Assembly (NCBI RefSeq): GCF_026213295.1
Contig: NC_079425.1
Span: 15,957,957 to 16,021,956 of the forward strand
DNA: 64,000 nt
Direction: 5' to 3'
DNA from: Gadus chalcogrammus
Taxonomy: Eukaryota > Chordata > Actinopteri > Gadiformes > Gadidae
Shown: in pieces, positions 1-12,890 of the stretch
Position numbering within the stretch: the stretch's first letter is position 1
How the letters are laid out: every line of letters begins with the position of its first letter
Translations under genes and position numbers: made by a program
The notes under the pieces: model-generated
Databases searched by the model: none
The model's input: the letters and a program-made list of their open reading frames with translations, nothing else
What the model was told of the DNA's origin: nothing

Positions 1-384
1 GAATCCTGGAATCAGTCGATGCTCAGCTTTCGTATAATGTATATCGTGAAGAAGATTGCTATTGTGCGTGTGCACAGTTATGAATTGAGACTAGTGATGA
101 ATAAGTGCGAGAGGCCGTACTGCGAGTTACAGGGCTCCAGACTTTGACCAAATGGTCACATTTTGCGACCAGTATATTTGCCCTTTTTTATTTGGACACG
201 TTAAACGTGGAAGGGGCGCGTCAGTAAATCCGGAATCTGCAGCAGGCCTCAATGAGTGTGAGAAGGATGGGGAATGGCCACTGTTAGTGGCTAATGTGTG
301 GAGGGGAAGGGTCCTAGATCTTACACGTCTGACTCAAACTAACGACTCGTACTTCCGATCTTCAGCTGTGTGCCAATGCCGGTG
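1..384. other. unassigned sequence
   Basis: No gene, repeat family or RNA that I recognise. A 77-codon open frame at 152-385 has no recognisable composition or motif and I do not call it. Confidence 0.4.
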
Positions 385-676
385 AGAGTCCTGTACGGGT
401 CTTATTTTGCAAACCCGCACGCGCAATACTTAAAACCGCATCCGATCCGTGTTCCGACATTAGCGTAAATTACATTCTGCACCCGACCAGACCCGCTATA
501 AATTGATATAAACGACCAACCCACACCCAAAGGAAAATTAGACACATTAGATGTAAAGCCAGAGAATTACACTATCTGCGACCGACCCGCACTGTTCAGG
601 CGTCCGACCCGACCCGCACCCTTGTCCAACACAATTCATCCAAATTGTGCGGGTACCCGAACCCGTGCAGGACTCT
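385..676. mobile_element. short non-autonomous DNA transposon (MITE), hAT-like
   Basis: The ends are inverted repeats: AGAGTCCTGTACGGGT at 385-400 and, read on the other strand, AGAGTCCTGCACGGGT at 676-661 (15 of 16 identical). The interior is rich in ACCCGACCCGCAC-like motifs. No coding capacity is visible. The expected 8-bp target duplication of hAT elements is not clear, so the superfamily is inferred only from the CAGAGTCC-like end. Confidence 0.5.
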
Positions 677-1425
677 GCTTCAGGTGTATGAAGGGCTTTT
701 CACACGGGAGGTGTTTGTCGCGCCTGGAGAGGCGAGTGGGCAGAGAGTTGAGAGGCGAGCGGGCAGAGAGGAGGCGCAGCGTCCTGTAAAGCGGCACAAT
801 GACAAGCGGGCGCACTCCCGTGAAACTGTCGTTCTGTTCCGTGCTCGTCAAACGCATTCACACACACGCGTGGAAACCTTTTGGATATATGAGAATCACA
901 ATAAAATGTGAAACCGAGTTTGAAACAGCATATTGGATCTGCATCTATTATGATAATATTTATTAGTAATACTATTAGTAATAAAATCTGTTAACTCGGT
1001 CGGAAAAGAACGATATTTGACAACAGGAATATGTATAAAGTCAGATTTGATTGTGTCTAGTTTCCCACCCTCAGAATACTGTGATTTGGGTCGTGAATGT
1101 CTGTTGAATATCCAATATATTTCCATCAAGAAAGAATTTCAAACTACTTTAACTGCTTAACAAGGTGTGTGATTATTAATCTTTACCTTTCCCAAAGCTG
1201 TTAACAGCCGCTAAATAACCGACTGCCTCTACAAACAAGTTCACTTTTCCCAATTTGAAGACAATGGGCACATATCTGTTCATATCTGCATTAACTTTTA
1301 CCTGTAATATAGCTTACTTTTGGCATAATATACTATTATATAACCCAATAGAATAAACTGAAAGTTTATTAATATTAAGCTTGCCATTAATCTATGGAGT
1401 CACAGTGGCCGGTACCTGTGGAGAC
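677..1425. other. intergenic, AT-rich, nothing recognised
   Basis: No gene or named repeat seen. Short open frames on both strands show no conserved motif. Confidence 0.4.
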
Positions 1426-1428
1426 TAA

Positions 1429-2016
1429 TGCCGCTTTTCCACTGCATGGTACCAGCTCGACAAGACTCGACTCAGCTCGCATTTTTTGCGTTTCCACCGC
1501 GAAAACATGGTACCTGAAGTGGCTGCTTTTTCTAGTACCGCCTCGCTCTAGGTTCCAAGCGAGCTGAGCCGATGCTAAAAGGTGACGTCGGCAGACGGCC
1601 GGCCACTGATTGGCCAGAGAGTGTGACGAAGTCACGAGAGCGACATGGCAACCATGCTGGTAACAGCCATAGCAGCGCCGCAGCCAACATATTCCACTTC
1701 TTCAACATGCCAGCTAATAATACGAACACGAATACCATCGCATCGATGTCCTCCATTGTTGTTATGTGGGTTCTGTCCATGTGTGGGTTACGTAGGTGTT
1801 GTTTGCGTCACTTACAAAAATACGTCACGGCCCTTTCGCGCAGCCGACCCCGCCCACGTCCCGGAGGTACTATTTGCGGTGGAAAAGGACCCGCGCTGCT
1901 ACAGTGTCGAGTCGTGTCGAGTCGTGTCGTGTCGAGTCGTGTCATGTCGAGTCGTGTCGAGTCGTGTCGAGTCGTGTCGTGTCGAGTCGAGCTACATGTG
2001 CGGTGGAAAAGCGGCA
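1429..2016. mobile_element. Harbinger-like MITE with TAA target duplication
   Basis: The element starts TGCCGCTTTTCCACTGCA and ends with the near-exact inverse (GCGGTGGAAAAGCGGCA at 2000-2016). It is flanked on both sides by TAA (1426-1428 and 2017-2019), the 3-bp TWA-type duplication of PIF/Harbinger transposons. The length is 588 bp with no transposase. A second inner inverted motif (GTTTCCACCGCGAAAA near 1489 against GCGGTGGAAAAGGACC near 1876) suggests an internally rearranged copy. Open frames of about 160 codons inside it are by-products of the GTCGA/GTCGT tract. Confidence 0.65.
1906..1990. repeat. pentameric minisatellite GTCGA/GTCGT inside the MITE
   Basis: About 17 consecutive 5-bp units alternate between GTCGA and GTCGT, with one GTCAT. 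It expands the GACTCGACTCAGCTCG motif seen near the left end of the same element (about 1460). Confidence 0.8.
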
Positions 2017-2019
2017 TAA

Positions 2020-3559
2020 GAGCGCTATTATCTCTCATTATGCACGGTATTTACATCTGATCACGAACAAACAAACATCAAAAAAGGAATTGTATGCATT
2101 TTCCTGAATCAGTTTGTGTAGTGATAAATTTCAGCAGAATAATTCAAATGCGACTCCATTCAATTGAGCAGAGCAGTTATGGATATAATCATATTTACCA
2201 GCGTGATTGCGTTTGTGCCTAATCCCTGCCTGTTTTGTGCTAAGAGTGCAAGGCAGATTCAGCGGGCCAAGTCACCACTGATAGTGATGTAGTGTTCATC
2301 ACTAGGCCTATTTCTGTTTAGTATTGCACACACAGCAAGAAAGTTTCAACATTTTCCATAATTGCAACTCGTACAGGTGGTGTACGAGGCAGCTCGAACA
2401 CACTATGTGGAGGATTTATTTTCTGCCTGAAATACATTTCATGTTTTAGAATGAATACCACATATTGCATTATCAGTTTGTACCCCTATACTATGTTAGG
2501 ACCATAGCACAACATCTGGTGAGTACCTGGCCAATATTTGATGACAGGTATAGCAAACGTAGAGTTTTAGGAGAGGTAGGCTTGGGTGAAATCTCCAAAT
2601 AAATCAAATGTATATTTGACAATGCAAACTTGATGAAACAAAAACCAGTAGATATCTTGAGAACCAATTTACAATTGATGCTTGACCCATGAGAAAAAAC
2701 GATATTAAATATGTAAACGGTTATAATTCAAACAGGAGGATATACCGTCGGACGGAGGGTTTGTGCGTAAGGAGTTTTCTGAACGGTCAGGGCAAATAAA
2801 ATGGAATGATGCCAAGCCAAGAAATCGCAGTTGCATCATGCAGCCACCAGATGGTGACACAGAACATGTGTTCTGATTGAAGGCACTTCACCTATTTCCT
2901 CTGTAACACTCTCTTGGCTACTATATTGATTGCTCCATGGGCCTCTACGGATTCTGTTTTCTGCTTAGGAAATTTCCTTTCCTAACGAGATGACCCGGAA
3001 ATACTTGGAGGAAAGGTTGTTCGAATTCTAAAGATGCCTAGGAAAGGTGCCTAGATGTAACCTTTAACCCACCTTTAGCAAAGGTTACTCCTGACCACAC
3101 TTTACGAAAGGAAAGGAGATATTTTAAACCCATAATCCTTTACAGCGGCGATATTTAAAGCAACAGGTCGACGACGTAAGTTTACCGACTAATCAAAGAC
3201 GTATGAGAGACGCGGTAAAGCAGAAGAGAAGAGATGACAATAAAATTGACAAGACGAGAGTTAACCAAACATTATGGGGAAGAGGCGAAGAATCTAAAGA
3301 ACTCATAAAAAACCAACATTATAATAGTTAATTTCGTAGCCATAATTTACACCATGAGAATACTTATTTGCATAAATATTCAGTGCTAAGAATTCGCCCA
3401 GCCCTAGTAAAGACTTTGCTTTATGTCAGATTGAGGACATTGGTCCATAGATGATGAGATTATGAGAGAAAGGATTTTCGTTTAAGTAAAAAATCCTAGG
3501 GGGAATTTAGTGTTTTTAACAAAATTCATAACGGCGGAAAATCCATCCGGGGGAAGTCA
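2020..3559. other. intergenic, no gene recognised
   Basis: AT-rich DNA with degenerate repeat character and no supported coding exon, RNA or intact mobile element. Confidence 0.35.
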
Positions 3560-3893
3560 TAGGTTCTTCAGGCAGATTTGTTCACCATGATGATGTGGAT
3601 CTGTGGGCAAAGTTTCATGACTGTAAGTTAAGGGGTCACGAGATACGCTTGTTCGAAGTTTGTATTTTTGGACGACTGCTATGGCGCCACCTTAATAATT
3701 GTTCTTCTTTTAGTCTTGAGACATTCTCTAGAGCTGTGGAAAGTTTCATAAAAAGCGTGCAAACAATTTAGACTGTAAGTCAAACGTGGCGGAACAATAA
3801 AATGAACATAGGTTGCCTTCGCACTTTGTGCTTGGCCCCCTAATTACATTAGGTTGCATCGCACTTTGTGCTTGGCGGCCCGTATAATAATAA
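3560..3893. repeat. dispersed repeat shared with 32230-33040
   Basis: Shared landmarks with the mucin-intron copy are GGGGTCA..GAG followed by CTTGTTC.AAGTTT, then TGCTAT.G.GCCACC, then an ending CGCACTTTGTGCT. The order is the same in both copies. The 3' part is duplicated locally: CGCACTTTGTGCTTGGC occurs twice within 3815-3880. The family is not identified. Confidence 0.5.
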
Positions 3894-3895
3894 CT

Positions 3896-4490
3896 TCAAT
3901 TTATATAGCGCCTTTTATTGTCCCAAAGGTTGCTTGACCAAAAGGTGATTCTCTGCCAATGCTCTCAGACTGTGTTCCAGAGTCTGAGAGCATTGGCAGA
4001 GAATGCCCTGTCCCAAAAAGTCTGTAATCTGGTGCAGGGGATGGCCAGCAGGTCCTTCTCAGAAGACCACAGGGAGCGTGAGCGAGTGTAGGGGTGGAGG
4101 AGATCTGTGAGGGATTGGGTTGAGAGTCCATGTAGAGATTTGTAGGTGAGCAGGAGAATTGAAGGTGATGCGTGACTGGTAACCAGTGGAGCTGTTGGAG
4201 GATGGGAGTGATATGTTGCCAGAGCTTTGTGAGTTCTGGACGTATCGGAGTCTGCCAAGGGCCTTGGTGGGCAGTCCAGACAGGACACCGTTCTAGAAGT
4301 CCAGACGGGAGGGGATAAAGGCGAGTGTCTCAGTTACTGAATGTGTGAGTGAAGGCCGGAGTCGTGAGATGTTTCTGAGGTGATAGAAGGCGGATTTGGT
4401 GTTGCTCTTGATGTGGGACCGTAAGGAGAGAGTGGAGTCCAGGATGAAAATAAGATTATGTAAAAGAGCTGCCATTATTCAACCAATCCC
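3896..4490 (-). pseudogene. degenerate non-LTR retrotransposon 3' part (minus strand)
   Basis: The minus strand encodes pieces typical of the C-terminal part of fish LINE reverse-transcriptase ORFs: LLTYKSLHGL followed by a basic/serine block and DRAFSANALRLWN around 3965-4180, and FYHLRNISRLRPSL upstream at about 4340-4400. Frameshifts and stops break it, and only the 3' part is present. It ends near 3896 at a 3'-tail sequence (ATATAGCGCCTTTTATT when read on +). It contains the long perfect hairpin listed separately. Confidence 0.7.
3948..4004. repeat. 24-bp perfect inverted repeat (hairpin)
   Basis: 3948-3971 is the exact reverse complement of 3981-4004, separated by a 9-nt loop. It lies inside the minus-strand LINE remnant and duplicates, in inverted orientation, part of that LINE's coding sequence. 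Confidence 0.9.
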
Positions 4491-6511
<2,021 letters not shown>

Positions 6512-6733
6512 GGAAGATGAATGCAAACAGGAGGCACATTTAAGAATCTCCACACAGTGCAAAGTCTAGGCAGTTATATTGTTTTTATTATCATAGTAAT
6601 GTATTATTTTACTTGAATCAATTCATTATGTTTTAATGTATTGCATTTATTTTATTTTATATAAACTTAATAATTGACCACTCTGAGCCTTTTACAACCA
6701 ACCTTCGTGGGTTTCTGTCCGTTAATGCCCATC

Positions 6734-6739
6734 AATAAA
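6734..6739 (+). other. poly(A) signal AATAAA of mapk6
   Basis: A canonical AATAAA lies 223 nt after the mapk6 stop codon. Another occurs near 7844 in CTCAATAAAAATAC and could serve a longer 3'UTR, but the (GT)68 tract lies between them. Confidence 0.6.
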
Positions 6740-7132
6740 CTTGGTATTCACACACAACCAAGTACTGTAGACTGGCTAAGAGGAGGAGGAATAGGAAAGT
6801 TGAGGTGGTCTATGCTCAAGGCCAGGATGGGAGACATTGCATTGATATAATTGCTGTGGAAGTTCTTCCGAACCCAAACGCCTTTATTTTAATTTAATTT
6901 TTCTGGTATGAAAGACATGGTGATCTTTTTGTTTCAGTGCATATAACTTATACTTTTCCCAAAGAGAATTTGCTAAACAGCCCTTTTACATACTGTAAAT
7001 TGTTATTTTGACACATGATGCCAGCAGCAACACTCTTGTAGACGTGTAATTGTGTTCTCTACCTCAAGGTGAGGGCCGCGAAACACACGCTTAGTAGTAG
7101 TCGTGCTTCACACTCGCATCCCGTCAGCACAG

Positions 7133-7283
<151 letters not shown>

Positions 7284-10009
7284 TTTTAGCACAGCGAGGT
7301 AGACACTTATTTATTTTGAGAAGACAACATGCAATATTTATTTTTAGGCTTGTTTCATTTTTTTTCTGCTCCATGTGGTTTTATTGGACAGTTGGGTAGT
7401 CAACCTTCCAGTTGTTGTGATTACATTATTTTTGGTAGGTATATCTCATTTATTTTCTTTGGCTTCCAGAAGAAATTGAAGCCTTCCATCTTCCATCAGT
7501 CATCCCCCAAATATTCATCATTGCATTTGGTGCATTATGTATTTCAATCATTTTTGGAGAAGAGTGGGCCTAGAAGGAAGGAGAGCGGACAGTGGCCTGT
7601 AGAGTAGCTCCAACAAGTCTTAACTAAACAAATTTAAATGCATTAAAACCGAGTGCATGGATATTCAGAAAGTACAAAACTAATTGTGATCATTCATATT
7701 ATTTCAATTGTATGTTATTTTATATATATATAATAATTCAATTTTTTGACGTATTGTGAACTAGATTATCTTTTTTTCATGCCTTATAATGCTGACTTCA
7801 GATTATTTTTAAATCATCGGTTCCCCCAGTTCTGCTGAATCTCAATAAAAATACAGGCAAAGTGATATGATGTATTGTTATTTGACTTATTTAGTTAACC
7901 ATATCTACCCTTTACCCAGTGTCATGGTGCAGCTCGGGTTTCTGGTTTTGGAAGTCTAGCAAGAGGCCCGCTCAATGCCATTTAGCCTATTCAAGGATCC
8001 ATTTAAATGTCCTCGAAGGCAAGACTAGATTACACCCTTGAGATCCAAGGCCACCAACCTCATTCAAATGTTAACCGGTGTAGTAAGTTACCTTCTGAAG
8101 CCGACTTGTGGTTGATGGAATAATGTTCACTAAATGTAATATCTAGGATTTATCAAAAAAAACAATTCCAGAGATCAAGTGTTGCAAAGGTCATGAAGTT
8201 TTTTCCAATGTTGCTGTACAGAAAAACAACAGCTAACGGAATTAATTGGTCTAAGAGAGGGAAAACCGTTCTGCATGCGTAATGCATGTACACCAAGTTT
8301 CAGAATGTTTTATGGATCAGGGTGGACATGCTGATCGTTTGACTTTGACCACGATTTTAGGTACCAAATCTTTTGGGGACATGATTACCGAGGATACTAC
8401 TGTTGTAAATTTGAGTTTTGCGCACTCGGTAAATAATACTCAAACCAAACAAGGCATTCATTGAGTGCCAAAAGTGGCATCCGAATATACATCCCATCGA
8501 CTTGCAACTATTCTAATCTTTAATTTAAATCTGTATGTATTTAAAAACATCAGCTCGTTGCATAGTGTCTGCACACATACTGCATTTGGAAACAACGGTT
8601 AATTCATAGACACAGGCCTCTGTAAATGGGTTGTGACAGACTCTCAGAATGTTCCGTTTCAGAATGTGTCCATGTAAATGTGCTTAAGCTACCGGTCGGG
8701 AGTGTCTCTAGACATGGCCGTGAGACCCACTACAGTTCATTATAGACTTGGACTGAGGCACCTCAATCTGGACGTCATCAGCCCATCAATAACACTTGCT
8801 CTCACTCACAGCCAAAGAGTGCAGTGCCAGGTTTGTAGTGCACATCTCGTATGACAAGGGACGTTCTAGGGGTAGGCCTACTACAGGAAGATTATTTCAA
8901 AATCCTAAACCCCATGGAGTGCGATGAAACTGGCTTGATGTTATATAACAGGAGAGCTCTATTTCATCGGGAATGTTCATCCAGAAAAAAATGCTATTAA
9001 ATAGAAAATAAGTTCAGTAGGATCGGAGCATAAAGGTAAAAAATGTGCTTAGCTTTGTCATTCATTCCGATTCCCAAAAGTAGCGACTAACAAAACATGA
9101 ATGTCTTAATGTCTGCATAGTTCATGATTTGTGATCACTTGAGATATATTGCCATACTTATAGCAGCAGGGCTTAGCTTACTTTGGGCTTCGTGTTTTTG
9201 CATGAATATACAGATTCACATCACCCTCCAGTGTGGACAAAACAGGTGTGGTTCTGATCTCTACTTGAGCACAGTCGTCTCATGACCTTAAACTGGTTCC
9301 TGCCCTTGTTAACAAACGATGCAGGTAGAACAAACATGACGTCCATTGATCTCTCTGTCTCTGTCTCTCTGTCTCTCTCTCTCTCTCTCTAACTTTAAAG
9401 GGATACTGAAGCCACATAGTTTAAGACATGAAGAAATGTTGAATGGCTTAAATCAAGTGAAGGGAATTGAACCGGGTCTAAGCGGAGTAAACAGACTCGT
9501 AGAGACGTGACTGTATGGTATGAACTCTGCTCCTTTAATCGCTTCCTCTAATCGTTGCCTAGGTTATATACAGAACATTCCAACCCCGTATTAATACATT
9601 TAATAATAATACATTTAATTTAGAGGCGCCTTTCAAGGCACCCAAGACATAAAGTTATCATAAATCGTTTAAAAACAAGACATTGTGGAAAAATAAATAA
9701 ATAAAACAAAAACAAGACAAAAAAAACAAACAATCAAGATAGTGATCAGTTAGACTGTGTGCGAGTTTGAACAGGTGAGTTTTGAGTTGTGACTTGAAGG
9801 TTGTTATGGTGTCTGACTGTTTTATGTGTGTATTACAACTGATACTACATCTGTATTTGTATTTGTATTTCTTGAGCTTTCCTTTTTCTTTGATGTTAAT
9901 TAGCTTTTTCCCCTGCTGTTTATATTTTCTCTCTTCATGAGCCCTTTCAATTTCCTGCTCTTCAGGTGCATATGTTAAGATAATGTCCCCCCCTCCCTTT
10001 CTTTGTCCT
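7284..10009. other. intergenic; no gene; minor repeat tails
   Basis: No supported exon. At 9346-9390 there is a CT-rich low-complexity run. At 9395-9420, AAAGGGATACTGAAG resembles an end of the piggyBac-like MITE at 30346. At 9600-9700, AGGCGCCTTTCAAGGCACCCAAG resembles a minus-oriented LINE 3' tail. An AATAAA occurs near 7844. Confidence 0.4.
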
Positions 10010-10628
10010 GTGTGCCCACGACTTACAGGCAGACCCCCTGGGTCGGGTGAACCCGAGCTGGCAGAAGCTGGCTCTGGGGACGTGGAACGTCACCTCACTG
10101 TGGGGAAAGGACCGGAGCTTTTGAGGGAGGGGGAGCGCTACCAATTAGATCTGACTGGTGGGGCTTCCCTCTACGCACAGTCTTCAACGGTTGTTTGTTA
10201 TTGGACTTCTGTGCTAGTCATGGATTGTCTATAACAATCACCATGTTCGAACATAACATAAGGATACTCATAAGTAGACCTGGTACCAGAGTACCCTAGG
10301 CCGAAGATCGATGATCGATTTCGTTATCGTGTCAAACAATCTGAGGCTGCATGTTTTGGATACTCGGGTGAAGAGATGGGCGGAACTGTCAACCGACCAT
10401 CGTCTTGTGGTGAGTTGGATCAGGGAATGGGGAAAGTACTGGACAGACCTGGTAAGCCCAAACGGGTAGTGCGGGTTAATTGGGAACGTCTGGAGGAGGC
10501 CCCCGTCCGAGGGATCTTCAACCCACACCTCTGGCAGAGCTTCTCTTGCACCCCTGTCGAGGTTGGGGGCATTGAGCTGGAGTGGGCGGTGTTCTCCATT
10601 GCTGAAGCTGTGGTGGTGAGCTGTGGCC
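10010..10628 (+). pseudogene. degenerate non-LTR retrotransposon endonuclease region
   Basis: In changing frames the + strand reads WNVTSLWGK followed by ELLREGERYQLDLTG (about 10081-10160), then SMIDFVIVSNNLRLHVLDTR and AELSTDHRLVVSWIREWGK (about 10310-10440), then a basic linker and ELEWAVFSIAEAVVVSCG (about 10577-10627). This order is that of an apurinic-type endonuclease domain of a fish LINE followed by the start of the RT region. Stops, frameshifts and a large gap between the blocks make it a remnant. It is cut off on the right by the Harbinger-like element inserted at TAA 10629-10631. Confidence 0.65.
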
Positions 10629-10631
10629 TAA

Positions 10632-11410
10632 CGCCCCGTGCCCACTACCTCTGTCCGTTGCGTGATCCCCATTGACTTTAATGGGGACGGACGCGCAATG
10701 CATTGTGGATCCGTCCGTTCCGTTGGAGCCTTCGGCTCACGCCCCGTGCCCACTACCTCCGTCAGTTGACCGTTGCCCATTGACTTTGAATGGGGACGGA
10801 CGCGCAATGCATTGTGGATCCGTCCGTTCAGTTGGAGCGTTCGCCACCGTCAGAAAGTTGAAAAATGTTCAACTTTTTCGGCAGCGACGGTTCCGTCATC
10901 CAATCAGATCGCGTATGCAAATTTAAGCACTGTGACGCGACTCGGGCTCTGACGATACTGGAAAGCGGGAAAGCGGGTCATCTTGCCTCGCAACAAGCAG
11001 GAAGAAGCGGGAAGAACCCGGCGAAGCGATTTGATTGGCTGACGGATGCCTCTGCAAAGACTACTCCCCCATCCGTCAGCCACGCCTTCCCACGTCCGTT
11101 GACTGATGGTGCAGTGGGCACGAGGCGTCAGTCAAGAAGTTGAAAAATGTTCAACTTTTTCGGCAGCGACGGATCCGTCATCCAATCAGATCGCGTCTGC
11201 AAATTTAAGCACTGTGACGCGACTCAGGCTCTGACGATACTGGAAAGCGGGAAAGCGGGTCATCTTGCATCACAACAAGCAGGAAGTAGCGGGAAGAACC
11301 CGGCGAAGCGATTTGATTGGCTGACGGATGCCTCTGCAAAGACTACTCCCCCATCAGTCAGCAACGCCTTCCCACCTCCGTTGACTGAAGGAGGTAGTGG
11401 GCACGGGGCG
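10632..11410. mobile_element. Harbinger-like MITE (composite), TAA target duplication
   Basis: The ends are perfect inverted repeats CGCCCCGTGCCCACTAC (10632 on) and GTAGTGGGCACGGGGCG (ending 11410), flanked by TAA at 10629-10631 and 11411-11413. Inside, the element is repeated: a second left end at about 10741, an inner right end at about 11110-11128, and two copies of a roughly 280-bp core (starting about 10853 and 11131) that contain GTTGAAAAATGTTCAAC. The cores are open for about 90 codons (starting MFNFFGSDGS) but are palindromic repeat DNA, not genes. It interrupts the LINE remnant to its left. Confidence 0.7.
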
Positions 11411-11419
11411 TAAAGGTCT

Positions 11420-11560
11420 TCACTGCGTTCACACCAAAAGCGACGGGGCAATGCGACTCCATACAAAGTCAACATAAAGACGTGTTCCAGGTGAATTTCA
11501 TCCGGAGGCGCACACATCTTTTGGCCATGATATTTAAGCAATAGATCACGCCAGGCTGTG
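11420..11560. mobile_element. fragment of a MITE related to the 38484 element
   Basis: Starts CTGCGTTCACACCAAAAGCG, the same end motif as the intact Harbinger-like element at 38484-38875 (CCCTGCGTTCACACCAAAAG). A matching CATCTTTTGG lies near 11515. The right end is degraded, so the limits are approximate. Confidence 0.4.
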
Positions 11561-11585
11561 GTATGTGCTCATTATACCACTGTTA

Positions 11586-11850
11586 CGCCCCGTGCCCACT
11601 ACCTTCGTCCGTTGCGTGATCCCCATTGACTTTAATGGGGACGGACGCGCAATGCATTGTGGATCCGTCCGTTCCGTTGGAGCCTTCGGCTCAGTCAAGA
11701 AGTTGAAAAATGTTCAACTTTTTCGGCAGCGACGGATCCGTCATCCAATCAGATCGCGTCTGCAAATTTAAGCACTGTGACGCGACTCAGGCTCTGACGA
11801 TACTGGAAAGCGGGAAAGCGGGTCATCTTGCATCGCAACAAGCAGGAAGT
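11586..11850. mobile_element. truncated copy of the 10632 Harbinger-like MITE
   Basis: Begins CGCCCCGTGCCCACTAC directly after TTA (11583-11585) and carries one copy of the same core (from about 11700). It stops near 11850 without a right terminal repeat. Confidence 0.6.
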
Positions 11851-12414
11851 AAAGTAGATGTAAAATCCACAAATAAAATCGTAGTCTTTGGTTCCAGTCC
11901 CACATTAAGAACGTCACAAGATCTGCATTCTACCACCTGAAGAACATCGCACGACTCCAACCCTCACTCTCAGGGTGAACTCACACTAGGCCATCTGGCC
12001 GTGGCCGTGTGGCCGTTTTCACACCTAACCGTGCTCAAATGACCCCGTTGTTCTCTGGCCTGGTCTGGTTATCACAAAGGGCGTCAATGTTTCTGATCTC
12101 TCTGTGACTAATCCTTCCTTGTCTGACCACTTTTGTGTTTTCTTTAACATATCTTTTATTCCCGACATACAGACAAAATCAAATACTGTCAAAAAACGGT
12201 ATATCAATGAAGATTCTAATGTTCTTTTATAAAAAGGCCATCTCCTTGCTACCACCTCTCAACCCATGTTCTGCTGATGACTGAAACTTTAATTTGAAAA
12301 ATTTGAAGTCATAGATATCATTGCACCTTATAAGGTTAAAACGATTTCTGGAAAGCAAAAGAAACCCTGCAGAAAAGCTGCTTCTGTAACAGCACAGAAA
12401 AAATAATGCAGGAA

Positions 12415-12890
12415 TGTCATGATACGTCCCTGGTCTGCCACTCTGTCCTTCCCTAATTTTCCCAACCATCTCTACCTGTGTGCTCCCTATATTAGTCCTC
12501 TCCTCCCAATCCTTCCCTGCCAGATTGTCTCCAGAGTTTCTCAGAGCTTTCTTCCTGATACTTCTCCGATCCTTCCAGTTGCCGTTCCCTGCCTGTCTGA
12601 CTATCCTGCCTGCTGCCCAGCCCCTGCTGGCCTGTCGGCTCTTCTGTCCCAGGCTCCTGATCCACCAGCCTGCCCCCCGTTGCCGACCTCTGCCTGTCTG
12701 ACTATCCCGCCTGCCGTCGAGTCCCTGTCGGTTTGACTGCTTACCCGTTCCCTATTCCTGGTCCGTCCATCTGCCCTCTGCCTGCCGACTACCCTCTGCC
12801 TGTCGATCCTGTCCCTAAATAAAGCCTTGTACTTATCCTGCACTAGTCGTCTGTCCGTGCACTTGGGTTCTGCTAAACGCCCCCATGACA
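12415..12890. mobile_element. solo LTR (476 bp) inserted in the L2-like LINE
   Basis: Starts TGTCATGA and ends CCATGACA, so it has TG...CA termini within a short inverted repeat. It is flanked by the identical 6-bp sequence CAGGAA at 12409-12414 and 12891-12896. An AATAAA lies near 12817 in the right part, as expected for an LTR. No internal retroelement sequence remains, consistent with LTR-LTR recombination. On either side the LINE reading frame resumes. Confidence 0.85.

Noticed and set aside
152..385. 77-codon open frame at the left edge
   Set aside because: No start context, family motif or splice support.
1572..2107. Open frames of 103-162 codons ending in Arg/Val/Ser repeats
   Set aside because: They run through the GTCGA/GTCGT minisatellite of a MITE.
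10865..11940. Three similar open frames starting MFNFFGSDGS, looking like a small gene family
   Set aside because: They are the repeated core of a Harbinger-like MITE with palindromic GTTGAAAAATGTTCAAC and terminal repeats; no coding conservation is evident.
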